Shown: positions 10,072-19,327, numbered from the stretch's first letter. The stretch is DNA of 64,000 nucleotides from CAVQCA01 sp963763115 (GCA_963763115.1 CAVXNM010000052.1:28960-92959), one strand, 5' to 3'. The notes: a model not told the origin generated them from the sequence alone. Program-made: numbers and translations.

Positions 10072-10593
10072 ATGCATACGATTACTGTCAGGCCCGAATC
10101 CCCGGAAGACGATCGCGCTATCGATGTTGTCCATATCAGCGCATTTGGCGGAGAGGCCGAAGCGCGCCTGATCAGCGCCTTGCGGGCGTCATCTTCCTAT
10201 AATCGTGAGCTCTCGCTGGTCGCCGAACTAAATGGCCGCATCGTTGGCCATGTCCTGCTGACACGGGTGCCGCTGCGCAGAAATGGTACGGAAAAGAATG
10301 TGCTTGCTCTGGGGCCGATGTCGGTAGTGCCTTCACAGAGTCACCGCGGCATCGGATCGGAACTCATCAACGCCAGTATCAATCTGGCACGGGAAAAGGG
10401 TTATGGCGCCATCGTTGTGGTCGGTTACCCCGAGTATTACCGGCGATTCGGGTTCAAGCCGGCAAAAGAGTTGAAGGTGACTTGCAACCTGCCTGCTCCT
10501 GAAGATGCCCTGACGGTAATGGAGATCGTCGGCGATAATCTCGCCGGCGGGGGTCATGTCGAATATCCGGAACCCTTTATCGAACTCTACTAA
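10072..10593 (+). CDS. GNAT N-acetyltransferase, YhbS-like
   Basis: 173 residues. The N-terminal IRPE-like start (TITVRPESPEDDRAI) and the sequence LGPMSVVPSQSHRGIGSELI, with the acetyl-CoA pyrophosphate loop, mark a GNAT fold. The VVGYPEYYRRFGFKPA segment is typical of the YhbS subgroup. It transfers an acetyl group from acetyl-CoA to an unknown acceptor. The ATG follows a GGAGTGAGTA purine stretch. It is convergent with the next gene, with a small inverted repeat in between. Confidence 0.85.
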   Translation: MHTITVRPESPEDDRAIDVVHISAFGGEAEARLISALRASSSYNRELSLVAELNGRIVGHVLLTRVPLRRNGTEKNVLALGPMSVVPSQSHRGIGSELINASINLAREKGYGAIVVVGYPEYYRRFGFKPAKELKVTCNLPAPEDALTVMEIVGDNLAGGGHVEYPEPFIELY

Positions 10594-10597
10594 CCCT

Positions 10598-10615
10598 CCG
10601 GTTGACGCTAACCGG
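10598..10615. terminator. weak inverted repeat between convergent genes
   Basis: CCGGTT and AACCGG form a 6-base-pair stem with a 6-base loop between the two converging genes. There is no long T run on either side, so its role as a terminator is only suggested by position. Confidence 0.3.
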
Positions 10616-10619
10616 TGGA

Positions 10620-12347
10620 TCAGGATTCAGTGGCCATTTTGAAGTGAAACTGGGAGAAACTGCCGGTATTTTCCATCTGCCGGACCAGGATGATTTTTTC
10701 TTCCCGTCCCTCGCGGGTCAGCGTGACCAGGCAACCGGTGCGAAATTGCAGGGAGGGCAGCAGCAACGATGCCTGCAGTTTGAGAGGCTTGCTCTCGGGA
10801 ATCAATATTCCCAGCGATTTGTTTCCAGTCGCTGACTTGTCCCCGCACAAACATGCCCGGACCGGGGTGGCGCCGGATGCCATCAATTGCGCACCCAGTA
10901 CCAGGCCGCGTTCGGGCGTGAACTTCATCCAGCGGATCACACCCAGTGTCCAGTCATCATTACTGCCCTTGGCGCCGGTCCTGATGGCAACCAGTTCGCC
11001 CACTTGTGCAGTGGAGACGTCGCTACTCTCCCAGAGCAGACAATAGCCACCGGTACTGACGTCAACCATTTTCCAGGACTCAATAGGCAGCATCCTGTTC
11101 GCGCCGGCGGTATTGCTCTGCGGTTCGAGTGCGAAAGCACCTCTCAACGGATGGTTAGCCCCTGGCAGTGACCCGTTGTTCTGCCAGCCACCACCGGCTG
11201 TCTTGCCCCTCGCGGGATGGTTTGTAGCAATCACCGTGGGTCGCTCAAAGGTCGGGTCCTTCAGAAAGTCCTCGCGATCAGGGGCGCGTGTTTCGCTGAT
11301 TGCCGTTCCGGCATCACCCAATTCCGGCTCTGTCAGGAGACGATGGATCGCGTTGATCCCGAGTAGGAGCTGTATGGGAGCTTCCTGACGACGGCGGGTG
11401 GCCTGACGCTCGGGCATGACACCCCAGACCAGCATCAGGCGTTTCAGGGTGCTCTCATCCGGGAGGACGTTTCGCAGCCCCGGCTTGTCGCGAAATTCGT
11501 CCAGCGTTGCGTTAGCGGGTTCCGCCATGCCGCTGGTATCCAGGATTCTCCAGTCGTCATCGAGACGGTCTCGCTGTCTCAATAGCAGGTAGGATGGAGG
11601 GTCATCCGATGCTAGGTGACAGCTGAAGAAACCGATGTTGTCGTGATCCTTCGCTGCAAGAAGTCGACTGAAGGGCGCCCACCGCCCCAGCAGGTTGTAG
11701 ACCAGCCGGATTTCACCCTGACGCAGGCGATAAGGGCCGGCAAGGGACAGCAGCAGTATCTGCTTGTACGCGGTCTCGACGGTCGTCGAGTCGGTCTTCT
11801 GCAAGGTTGTGTCGATTTCCTGGTGTGCCTGCAAGCCGTGATTTGCAGCAAGTGAATACAGTGTGTGCAGGTCTTCCCAGATCCCTGTCCGGTGCTGGCT
11901 GTAGATTTGGTAGCTGGCGATCAGCGACTCGCTGAGGTAACGAATGGCCCGTTGCATCGGTGTTGCAAGCCGCGGGTCTGCGTTTGTCTCCCTGTCCAGC
12001 GACGCGATCAGCAGCTTGTATCCGGTTGCCATGGCAAGGTACAGGTCTATGACCTGGTTTGACTTTCTGAGATGGTCCTTGCCAAGCGGGAAGCGTTTAT
12101 CCAGGTACTTCTTTTCCAGTGACCTGGTGACGTGCATAACCGGTGCCGTCAGCAATTCGAGGGCCTCGAAGCGGTCACGGGATGACAGCTCTACGCTGTT
12201 GATCTCGGACAAGCCGAATTCAAGCTGCCCGGCACTGAGCTCGATATTGACCAGTGGCAGGTTTTCCACCCATTTCTTGAACGATTCCGGGTTGGTCTTG
12301 AGGATGCTTTCGCCGGGTTTTTTGAATTTCGGGACTCTTAATTCCAT
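10620..12347 (-). CDS. conserved protein with possible C-terminal PilZ-like domain
   Basis: 575 residues. The N-terminal 350 residues are largely helical and soluble, with no known motif. Around residues 410-490 a segment with DVSTGGYCLLWE, then VGELVAIR and LGVIRWM, resembles the D/NxSxxG core and following strands of PilZ-type c-di-GMP-binding domains, but the usual upstream RxxxR is not obvious. If this is right, the protein could be a cyclic-di-GMP effector. It ends close to the GNAT gene and stands apart from epmB by about 150 bases. Function not assigned; a profile search would decide. Confidence 0.55.
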   Translation of the reverse strand: MELRVPKFKKPGESILKTNPESFKKWVENLPLVNIELSAGQLEFGLSEINSVELSSRDRFEALELLTAPVMHVTRSLEKKYLDKRFPLGKDHLRKSNQVIDLYLAMATGYKLLIASLDRETNADPRLATPMQRAIRYLSESLIASYQIYSQHRTGIWEDLHTLYSLAANHGLQAHQEIDTTLQKTDSTTVETAYKQILLLSLAGPYRLRQGEIRLVYNLLGRWAPFSRLLAAKDHDNIGFFSCHLASDDPPSYLLLRQRDRLDDDWRILDTSGMAEPANATLDEFRDKPGLRNVLPDESTLKRLMLVWGVMPERQATRRRQEAPIQLLLGINAIHRLLTEPELGDAGTAISETRAPDREDFLKDPTFERPTVIATNHPARGKTAGGGWQNNGSLPGANHPLRGAFALEPQSNTAGANRMLPIESWKMVDVSTGGYCLLWESSDVSTAQVGELVAIRTGAKGSNDDWTLGVIRWMKFTPERGLVLGAQLMASGATPVRACLCGDKSATGNKSLGILIPESKPLKLQASLLLPSLQFRTGCLVTLTREGREEKIILVRQMENTGSFSQFHFKMATES

Positions 12348-12498
12348 CGTCTGCCTTGCGTTGTCCGGTGTATCGTAGATCGGGAGTGAACGACAATTCG
12401 ATTACCCTATAACGGCAGTAGCGCCATAGAGTAAATACTCGGGTGGTTTCCAGCTGCTGGTGCCCGTTGTTGATCCGTCTGCGTCGTCATAGCAGTCC

Positions 12499-13518
12499 TC
12501 ACCCGTGCCGGGCTGGCCAGAGCAATTGTTTGCCCCGTGCCCCGGGTGTTTCTCTTACCAGGCGTGGAACCAGATATCCAGGCAGGGCGGCATGCAAACC
12601 ATCCATCAGTTCGCGGGCGGCGCTGTCGTTTACCTCGAAATGCGCGCCGCCCTGGACCCGGTCCAGCTGGTGCAGGTAGTAGGGCAGGATGCAGGCCTCA
12701 AACAGCGACTCGCTCAGCCGGATGAGTGTAGCTGCATCGTCGTTGATCCCCTTCAGCAGGACGGTCTGGTTGAGCAGGGTAACCCCGGCCTGTTTCAGCT
12801 TGCGCATGTACCCGGTAACTTCGGCATCGATCTCGTTGGGATGGTTGCAATGTACGACGAGTACCGTGTGCTGCGGGTGATTGCCGAGCCAGGAGAGCAA
12901 AGCGTCATCGATTCGTTCCGGCAGCACGACAGGCAGGCGTGTATGGATGCGCAGGGTTCGCACGTGGGATATGGCAGCGAGCTGCTGTGCCAGTTCACTG
13001 AGGCGCGTGTCCGGCAAGGCCAGGGGATCACCCCCGCTCAGGATGATCTCGCTGATTTCCTCGTGACGTAGGAGATAGGCCAGCGCCGCGTCCCAGTGAG
13101 CGGCCGTCGGGTTGGCCCCGCCATAGTGGAAATGCCTGCGGAAGCAGTAGCGACAGTGCACGGCACAGGCACCTGTCAGGGTGAGTAGCGCCCGCCCGTT
13201 GTATTTATGCAGCAATCCGGGGATGGCCATGACCTCGCGTTCACTCAGGGGGTCCCGCTGGAATCCGGGCGTTTCCTGCCACTCCTCGTGCACTGGCAGG
13301 ACCTGACGCAGCAGGGGGTCGTTCCTGTTGCCGGTTTCCATGCGGCGAATGAAGCTGTGCGTAACCCGCAAGGGAAACTCCCGGGCATCCAGAGAGAGAT
13401 CCGGTCCGGTGGCCTCCAGGCCGACCAGCCTGAGCAGTTCCTCCACGGAACTTACTGCCTGGCGCAGCGCCGTTTGCCATGCCGGCATATGTCGTGATGT
13501 GTTCATTCGGGGTATCAT
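12499..13518 (-). CDS. epmB: EF-P (R)-beta-lysine synthase, lysine 2,3-aminomutase-like radical SAM enzyme
   Basis: 340 residues from ATG 13518; ATG 13506 is an alternative start. The radical SAM cluster motif is CAVHCRYC (CxxxCxxC) and the SAM-binding SGGDPL segment follows. The protein is a short KamA homologue that turns lysine into (R)-beta-lysine, which EpmA attaches to EF-P. It is divergent from efp, with about 55 bases between the starts, and epmA follows efp. So the whole EF-P modification set apart from EpmC sits together, which makes the assignment secure. Confidence 0.93.
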   Translation of the reverse strand: MIPRMNTSRHMPAWQTALRQAVSSVEELLRLVGLEATGPDLSLDAREFPLRVTHSFIRRMETGNRNDPLLRQVLPVHEEWQETPGFQRDPLSEREVMAIPGLLHKYNGRALLTLTGACAVHCRYCFRRHFHYGGANPTAAHWDAALAYLLRHEEISEIILSGGDPLALPDTRLSELAQQLAAISHVRTLRIHTRLPVVLPERIDDALLSWLGNHPQHTVLVVHCNHPNEIDAEVTGYMRKLKQAGVTLLNQTVLLKGINDDAATLIRLSESLFEACILPYYLHQLDRVQGGAHFEVNDSAARELMDGLHAALPGYLVPRLVRETPGARGKQLLWPARHG

Positions 13519-13572
13519 AGCCGCAATTTTTAGTACCATTTCAGTACATTACTTAATCGAAAAAGGGCAAAT

Positions 13573-14142
13573 ATGGCAACTTACAGTACCAATGAATTCC
13601 GTGGTGGCCTCAAAATCATGTTGGATGGCGATCCCTGTTCGATCATCGAAAACGAATTCGTCAAGCCCGGTAAAGGCCAGGCATTTAACCGTGTCAAGAT
13701 CCGCAACCTGAAGACCGGGCGTGTCATTGAACGCACCTTCAAGTCGGGAGATACCGTGGAAGGCGCCGACGTCATGGATACCTCGCTGCAGTATCTGTAT
13801 TCAGACGGGGAATTCTGGCACTTCATGGATCCGAACAGCTATGAACAGATTGCCGCGGATGCCACGGCCGTCGGCGATGCCACCAAATGGCTGAAGGAAC
13901 AGGACCTGTGCGAAGTTACACTCTGGAACGGCGCCCCGATTGCCGTCACACCACCCAACTTTGTGGTGCTCACCGTTACGGATACCGATCCGGGTGTGCG
14001 TGGTGACACCTCGGGAGGCGGCGGCAAACCCGCCACGCTGGAAACCGGGACCGTAGTGCGCGTGCCCCTGTTCATCGAAATCGGCGACATACTCAGGATC
14101 GATACTCGTACCGGGGAATATGTGGCGCGCGCGAAAGAGTAG
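13573..14142 (+). CDS. efp: translation elongation factor P
   Basis: 189 residues, the standard length. The three OB/KOW-type domains are intact. The modified lysine is K34 in the loop KPGKGQAFNRVK, exactly where EpmA adds beta-lysine. A glycine-rich stretch (TSGGGGKPATLETG type) links to the C-terminal domain. EF-P helps ribosomes stalled on polyproline. The start is preceded by an AAAAAGGGC purine-rich stretch. epmB lies divergently on the left and epmA follows on the right. Confidence 0.97.
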   Translation: MATYSTNEFRGGLKIMLDGDPCSIIENEFVKPGKGQAFNRVKIRNLKTGRVIERTFKSGDTVEGADVMDTSLQYLYSDGEFWHFMDPNSYEQIAADATAVGDATKWLKEQDLCEVTLWNGAPIAVTPPNFVVLTVTDTDPGVRGDTSGGGGKPATLETGTVVRVPLFIEIGDILRIDTRTGEYVARAKE

Positions 14143-14176
14143 TCGATACGGTGGCCCATGACCTGGCGATGATGGC

Positions 14177-15169
14177 GTGTTGAGGGAAGAACGGGAGTGG
14201 CGGCCGACGGCGTCACTGAATCTCCTCAGGCTGAGGGCCATGCTGTTGACACGAATACGGGAGTTTTTCGCGAACGCCGGTGTACTTGAAGTCGATACTC
14301 CAGTCCTGTCGGCGGCAGGCACCACCGATCCCGCCATACACAGCTTCTCCACAAGCTATCACGGACCGGGTTCACGTCATGGTTCCCGGTTGTATCTGCA
14401 TACCTCGCCGGAATTTCCCATGAAGCGGTTGCTGGCCGCGGGTGCCGGATCAATCTACCAGATCTGCAAGGTGTTTCGCGATGGTGAATCAGGCAGCCAC
14501 CACAATCCGGAGTATACACTGCTCGAATGGTACCGGACCGGTTACGATCACATGGCGCTGATGGCCGAGGTGGACTCCCTGCTGCGTGAGGTGTTGAAGG
14601 ATATCCTGCCGCTGGGCCCGGCCAGGCACTGGACCTACCGTGAGCTGTTCATGAACTATTCGGGTATAGATCCCTTCGCTACCTCGGCAAATGAAGTTCG
14701 GCAGGCATTACAGGTAAAGGAAATCAGCGCGCCCTCCGGGCTGGTGGAGGATGAGATCGACGGCTGGCTTGATCTGCTGCTGACACACGTTATTGAACCC
14801 GCGCTGGATACCGGGCTGATTTTTGTCAGTGAATATCCGGCCAGCCAGGCGGCGCTGGCCCGGCTGCTTCCCGGTGAGCCGCCGGTTGCGGCGCGTTTCG
14901 AGGTGTACCTTGACCGTGTCGAACTTGCCAACGGTTACCACGAACTTACCGACGCGGCGGAGCAGCTCCGGCGCTTTGAACGGGACAACACGCGCCGCGG
15001 CGCCCGGCATCTCGCCGCCATCGAACTAGACTGGCGTCTGCTGGCGGCCTTGCACGCAGGATTGCCGGATTGTGCCGGTATCGCCCTGGGAATCGACCGG
15101 CTGCTGATGATTGCCGGCAGGGTCAGTCATATCGATGAAGTCATGGCATTTCCGCTGGAACTGGCCTGA
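14177..15169 (+). CDS. epmA: EF-P lysine lysyltransferase (class II LysRS paralogue)
   Basis: 330 residues, matching EpmA (also GenX, PoxA, YjeA), which is the catalytic core of class II lysyl-tRNA synthetase without the anticodon-binding domain. Motif 2 appears as KVFRDGESGSHHNPEYT and motif 3 as GIALGIDRLLM. The start is the GTG at 14177; no in-frame ATG lies closer to the conserved N-terminus. It ligates (R)-beta-lysine, made by EpmB, to lysine 34 of EF-P. It follows efp by 34 bases in the same direction. Confidence 0.94.
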   Translation: MLREEREWRPTASLNLLRLRAMLLTRIREFFANAGVLEVDTPVLSAAGTTDPAIHSFSTSYHGPGSRHGSRLYLHTSPEFPMKRLLAAGAGSIYQICKVFRDGESGSHHNPEYTLLEWYRTGYDHMALMAEVDSLLREVLKDILPLGPARHWTYRELFMNYSGIDPFATSANEVRQALQVKEISAPSGLVEDEIDGWLDLLLTHVIEPALDTGLIFVSEYPASQAALARLLPGEPPVAARFEVYLDRVELANGYHELTDAAEQLRRFERDNTRRGARHLAAIELDWRLLAALHAGLPDCAGIALGIDRLLMIAGRVSHIDEVMAFPLELA

Positions 15170-15323
15170 ATCATGAGCGACCCCATGGACACCGGCGTAG
15201 CGCTATCCCGAGGGAAGCTCCGCATTCCGAACAGGGTGTCTGTCGGCGCTTTCACGGATCGTCGGGCCCGGCAGGAAATGGCATCGACGTGTCCCGTGCC
15301 TCTATCAGGTTGATGACATTCCC

Positions 15324-16046
15324 GTGCTGTCGAACATTCGTGTGGCATTACTGAATACCAGCCATCCCGGTAATATCGGGGCCGCCGCCCGTGCCATGAA
15401 GACCATGGGCCTGACTGACCTGTGGCTGCTGAATCCGCTGCACTTCCCCGATGCCGAGGCTACGGCGCGCGCCTCGGGTGCGGATGACCTGCTGGCGAGG
15501 GCACAGGTACGCCAGCACCTGGACGACCTCCTTGAGGATTGCCGCTTGGTTGTCGGCGCCAGCGCCCGCACCCGCAGCATTCCCTGCCCGGTGCTCAGTC
15601 CGAGGGTTTGCGCGCAAATGATCAGGGAAGAAAGTGAACAGGGCAGGGTGACCGTGCTGTTCGGCTGTGAACAATCCGGTCTGAGCAATGCCGAGATCGA
15701 CCGTTGCCATTATCTGGTCAGGATACCGGCGAGCCCGGTTTACGCCTCCCTGAACCTGGCGGCCGCCGTGCAGGTCACTGCCTATGAATTATTCGTCGCA
15801 CATGTTACAAAGGATTCGGATGAAGGCAATTGCGCGCTGAAGCATACACCCGTGAGCGCTGGCGAGATGGAGCGTTTCTACGAACACCTCGAGGCGACGC
15901 TGGTCCAACTGGAATTCCTCGACCCGGCCAATCCGCGGCACCTGATGCGACGCTTGCGGCGTCTGTACAATCGGGCCAGACCCGATCAGAATGAAATCAA
16001 TATCCTGCGCGGTATTCTTACGGCGGCACAACAGGTAGACAAGTGA
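15324..16046 (+). CDS. trmJ: tRNA (cytidine/uridine-32-2'-O)-methyltransferase
   Basis: 240 residues with the SPOUT methyltransferase fold. The N-terminal NIRVALLNTSHPGNIGAAAR and the middle LFGCEQSGLSN and ASLNLAAAVQ motifs form the knotted SAM site of the TrmH/TrmJ group. It 2'-O-methylates position 32 in tRNA anticodon loops. The start is a GTG at 15324, directly before the conserved region. It leads a run with cysE and iscR, an order conserved in gammaproteobacteria. Confidence 0.92.
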   Translation: MLSNIRVALLNTSHPGNIGAAARAMKTMGLTDLWLLNPLHFPDAEATARASGADDLLARAQVRQHLDDLLEDCRLVVGASARTRSIPCPVLSPRVCAQMIREESEQGRVTVLFGCEQSGLSNAEIDRCHYLVRIPASPVYASLNLAAAVQVTAYELFVAHVTKDSDEGNCALKHTPVSAGEMERFYEHLEATLVQLEFLDPANPRHLMRRLRRLYNRARPDQNEINILRGILTAAQQVDK

Positions 16047-16093
16047 CGGGAAACAACCGGGTCATGATTCCCAACCGGCTGTGATCAAACGCT

Positions 16094-16918
16094 ATGTTCG
16101 AAAGAATCAAGGAAGACATCCAGTGCGTCTTTGAACGCGATCCGGCCGCCCGCACCGCCTTCGAGGTAGTGACGACCTACCCGGGCATCCATGCCGTGCT
16201 GTTTCATCGCCTGACTCACCGGTTGTGGAACTGGGGGCTCAAATGGCCGGCCAGGGTTCTCTCCAATGTCGCACGCCTGCTCACCGGGATCGAGATACAT
16301 CCCGGGGCCACCATCGGACGGCGCTTCTTTATTGACCATGGCATGGGGGTGGTCATCGGGGAAACCACCGAAATCGGCGATGATTGCACCCTCTACCACG
16401 GCGTCACCCTGGGGGGTACTACCTGGGACAAGGGCAAGCGCCACCCCACGCTCGGCAGGGATGTCGTTATCGGGGCCGGTGCGAAAGTGCTTGGCCCCAT
16501 CATGATCAATGACGGCGTGCGTATCGGATCCAACGCGGTGGTGCTCAAGGACGTGCCGGCAGGCACCACTGTCGTGGGAGTTCCCGGCCGCGTGGTGAAC
16601 ATCAAGGCTCCCGCCGAACCGGATTCCCGCCGTCAGGCGATCGCCAGGAAGATGGGCTTCGATGCCTATGGCGCGACGCGCGATATGCCGGACCCGGTGG
16701 CGACCGCGATCAACGGAATTCTCGATCATATGCATGTCATGGACGAACGACTCGAGCAGATGTGCCGGGAGCTGAGAAGCCTCGGTGTCGAGATGGATGA
16801 ACTGCACATGCCGGACCTGGGTCCCTGCGAGCTGAATCACGTGGAAGACAAGGAAATCCATGTACCCGGCGAATCCGATGACCCGGAACTACCGGATAAT
16901 CCGTCGGGTAAATCTTGA
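16094..16918 (+). CDS. cysE: serine O-acetyltransferase
   Basis: 274 residues. A helical N-terminus is followed by a left-handed beta helix of hexapeptide repeats (GIEIHPGATIGRRF, then VVIGETTEIGDD). The active-site region is IDHGMGVVIGE and HGVTLGGT. The C-terminal tail of about 90 residues is longer than in many SATs and is acidic. The enzyme makes O-acetylserine for cysteine synthesis, which supplies sulfur for iron-sulfur assembly. This explains its place between trmJ and iscR. It may share a transcript with trmJ (47-base gap). Confidence 0.93.
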   Translation: MFERIKEDIQCVFERDPAARTAFEVVTTYPGIHAVLFHRLTHRLWNWGLKWPARVLSNVARLLTGIEIHPGATIGRRFFIDHGMGVVIGETTEIGDDCTLYHGVTLGGTTWDKGKRHPTLGRDVVIGAGAKVLGPIMINDGVRIGSNAVVLKDVPAGTTVVGVPGRVVNIKAPAEPDSRRQAIARKMGFDAYGATRDMPDPVATAINGILDHMHVMDERLEQMCRELRSLGVEMDELHMPDLGPCELNHVEDKEIHVPGESDDPELPDNPSGKS

Positions 16919-16935
16919 CTGAAACACTAGGTTAT
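16911..16935 (+). promoter_or_regulatory. candidate type 1 IscR-binding site upstream of iscR
   Basis: The half sites AATCTTGACT and ACTAGGTTAT (read as the reverse complement) form an imperfect dyad 42 bases before the iscR start. Each agrees with the known type 1 IscR half site (ATASYYGACT) at 7 or 8 of 10 positions. A TTGACT -35-like hexamer lies within it. The site overlaps the cysE stop codon. It implies autoregulation of iscR; the match was scored by eye. Confidence 0.5.
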
Positions 16936-16976
16936 GTCATCTTATTAAGATGTTCAAAAGCTGATGGTCCGGTCAC

Positions 16977-17477
16977 GTGAAGCTTACCAGTAAAGGACGT
17001 TACGCGGTCACCGCGATGCTGGATCTGGCCTTCCATTCCCAGGCGGGGCCGGTTACCTTGAACCAGATCTCGCTACGACAGGATATCTCCCTGTCCTATC
17101 TCGAACAGCTGTTCACGCGACTTCGCAGGCGGAATCTCGTCACCAGCACCCGCGGTCCGGGCGGTGGGTATTCACTCAGCCGTACCGCCGACCGGATTGC
17201 AATCGCCGAGATTATCGCGGCCGTTGACGAGGCGGTTGAAACCACACGCTGCAACGGTGCGGCTAACTGCCAGGAAGGTCAACGCTGTCTGACGCATGAG
17301 CTGTGGGATGACCTCAGCCGGCAGATCTACCGGTTCCTGAATGACATTACCCTGGCTAGCCTGATGGATGAACAGGTGATCCAGAATGTCGCCAGCCGGC
17401 AGGATCGCAAAATGCTTGAACGGCCAGCGGTTGACCTGGCCATGCCCGGATGCAGAACACACCCGCATCATCTCTAG
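16977..17477 (+). CDS. iscR: Rrf2-family iron-sulfur regulator IscR
   Basis: 166 residues from a GTG start. The N-terminal winged helix (KLTSKGRYAVTAMLDLA) is intact. The [2Fe-2S] ligands fall at C92, C98, C104 and H107, as in the Escherichia coli protein. IscR represses the isc operon when it carries a cluster and controls other genes in the apo form. In most relatives iscS and iscU follow at once, but here a terminator and a convergent methyltransferase gene come next, so this is a solitary iscR. Confidence 0.93.
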   Translation: MKLTSKGRYAVTAMLDLAFHSQAGPVTLNQISLRQDISLSYLEQLFTRLRRRNLVTSTRGPGGGYSLSRTADRIAIAEIIAAVDEAVETTRCNGAANCQEGQRCLTHELWDDLSRQIYRFLNDITLASLMDEQVIQNVASRQDRKMLERPAVDLAMPGCRTHPHHL

Positions 17478-17483
17478 AAGTCT

Positions 17484-17506
17484 GTCCTGACAGGACCGGT
17501 TTTTTT
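17484..17506 (+). terminator. rho-independent terminator of iscR
   Basis: A GTCCT-GAC-AGGAC stem-loop is followed by CGG and seven T residues. It lies just behind the iscR stop and touches the end of the convergent DUF938 gene, so it closes the trmJ-cysE-iscR unit. Confidence 0.7.
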
Positions 17507-18137
17507 ATCCCGCTACAGATTGCCAGACCAGCAGGCGATTATTGACCGGCATGGCATAATCGTGTTTCAGGTGCAGGCCACTGGCGCTCGCCAGTTCAAC
17601 CAGATCCTCGATATCCCTCAGACCGCTCTGCGGATCCCGTTGTTTCAGCCACAGGTCAAAGCGTGCGTTGCTGTCGCTGGTGTAACCCCGGTTGTAGTTG
17701 AACGGCCCGTAGAGGCAGAAGATTCCACCCGTTTCCAGTATGGCGCCGATTCCCGCGATCATGGCGACAACCGCCGGCCAGGCCATGATATGCGTAGTGT
17801 TCGCACTGAATACGCCGTCGACGCGGCAGTCCGGCCAGTGGTCGCAGGTGACATCGAGGAGCAGCGGTGGCAGCAGGTTGGCAAGCGCCGCCTCGTGTCG
17901 CCAGGCGTTTATACTGGCATGATTGATTTCAAGATCGCTCGGCTGCCAGGTCAGGTGAGACAGATGACGGCTGAAGTAGGCCGCATGCTGCCCCGTGCCG
18001 CTGCCGATTTCCAGCACTGCCCGGCAGCCGGCCAGCTCTCGCTGCAGAACGGTCAGGATTGGATCCTTGTTTTCTTCGCAGGCTTCCAAATATTGCCTCA
18101 TTCCTGGTGTCTCAAGGTGGTAACCCGGTGATCTCAT
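17505..18137 (-). CDS. DUF938 SAM-dependent methyltransferase
   Basis: About 210 residues. Motif I is VLEIGSGTGQHAAYF, and the acidic residue and NTTHIMAW segment are typical of DUF938, a class I methyltransferase family of unknown substrate. The ATG at 18137 overlaps the TGA of the upstream alcohol dehydrogenase gene (TGATG), which points to translational coupling; an in-frame ATG at 18101 near RQYLEACEENKDPIL is another possible start. It converges with iscR. Confidence 0.8.
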   Translation of the reverse strand: MRSPGYHLETPGMRQYLEACEENKDPILTVLQRELAGCRAVLEIGSGTGQHAAYFSRHLSHLTWQPSDLEINHASINAWRHEAALANLLPPLLLDVTCDHWPDCRVDGVFSANTTHIMAWPAVVAMIAGIGAILETGGIFCLYGPFNYNRGYTSDSNARFDLWLKQRDPQSGLRDIEDLVELASASGLHLKHDYAMPVNNRLLVWQSVAG

Positions 18138-19327
18138 CACAATCGCTGCTGCAGGATCGCGGCGACCTCACCGTCCGTCAGCACGACGGGATTGGTTTTC
18201 ATGCTGCTCCCCCGACTGTTCGCGACAATCCGTGCGAAGTCGTTCTCCTGGATGCCGAACAGGCTGAGTCGCGGAATGTTCAGCTGCCGGACCCGGGTTT
18301 CCAGCAGATCGATCAGGCCGTCATACGCGTTCTGCACATCGGAAAATCTCGTGCCGCACAGCAGACCGGCCAGCCTGGCATATTTGTCCAGGGCGGGGTT
18401 CTCCGGTTCACGCGCCTGCATGGCCTCGATGTTCACCCGGGTGGCGGCGGCCACCAGGGAGCCGCAAACCACGCCGTGCGGAATCGGGAAGAAGGCACCC
18501 AGCGGAGAGGCGAGACCATGGACGGAACCCAGACCGGTTTGCGCCAGGGTGATGCCCGAGAGCAGGGCGGCATAGGCCATACCCGCTCGGGCGCCGCTCG
18601 TCGCGGCGGGATCTTCATGAAGCGGCATCAAACTGTCCCGTGCCGCCCGGATACCATCGATGGCCAGGGCATCCGTCATCCGGTTGGCCCGTGTAGAGAC
18701 ATAGGATTCCATCAACTGGGTGAGAGCATCCATGCCGTTGGCTGCGATCTGTTCGGGCGGGCAACTGGCGAGGAAATCGGGATCGACGACGGCGTATTCC
18801 GGAACCAGCCGTTCGTCCCGGAAGGATTTCTTGAACCCGTGTTCGCCCTGGATACTGAGGACCGCGTTCCTGGTCGCCTCGCTGCCGGTGCCGGCGGTCG
18901 TGGGCGCGGCGATGAAAGGCACGGCTGGACCGGCGTAGGGCTTCTCCGGTCCAACGCCTTCCAGGTAATCCATCACCGAGTCGTCCGTACGCAGCAGTCC
19001 GGCGATGGCCTTGCCGGCATCCAGCACGCTGCCGCCGCCGATGGCGATCACGGCATCGGGTTGCCTGTCACGGAATTGATTTACCGCGGCATCCACCAGC
19101 CCGGGCGAGGGTTCCCCGCTGACGGTGGTGTGTTCCCACTCGATGCCGGCCTGCCGCAGCCCCTGCAGGAGTGGTTGCCAGCGGGGCGACTTTTGCAAGG
19201 AGGCCGCACCGGTGACCAGCAGGACACGTTTGCCGAAACCTGCCGCGATGCCCGGCAGTCTTCCGATCGTGCCGGCGCCAAATTCGATGCGTGGGAACCG
19301 TGCAATGGAAAAACGCTGAATCTTCAT
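18137..19327 (-). CDS. iron-containing alcohol dehydrogenase
   Basis: 396 residues. The N-terminal dinucleotide-binding half contains IAIGGGSVLDAGKAIAGL (the GGGSxxDxxK motif of group III alcohol dehydrogenases). The metal-binding half contains GMDALTQLMES and VHGLASPLGAFFPIPHG, with the histidines that hold Fe(II). It probably oxidises or reduces a short alcohol or aldehyde with NAD(P). The start ATG at 19327 overlaps the stop of the monooxygenase gene (ATGA), so three genes (monooxygenase, dehydrogenase, methyltransferase) are coupled. Substrate not predictable. Confidence 0.88.
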   Translation of the reverse strand: MKIQRFSIARFPRIEFGAGTIGRLPGIAAGFGKRVLLVTGAASLQKSPRWQPLLQGLRQAGIEWEHTTVSGEPSPGLVDAAVNQFRDRQPDAVIAIGGGSVLDAGKAIAGLLRTDDSVMDYLEGVGPEKPYAGPAVPFIAAPTTAGTGSEATRNAVLSIQGEHGFKKSFRDERLVPEYAVVDPDFLASCPPEQIAANGMDALTQLMESYVSTRANRMTDALAIDGIRAARDSLMPLHEDPAATSGARAGMAYAALLSGITLAQTGLGSVHGLASPLGAFFPIPHGVVCGSLVAAATRVNIEAMQAREPENPALDKYARLAGLLCGTRFSDVQNAYDGLIDLLETRVRQLNIPRLSLFGIQENDFARIVANSRGSSMKTNPVVLTDGEVAAILQQRL

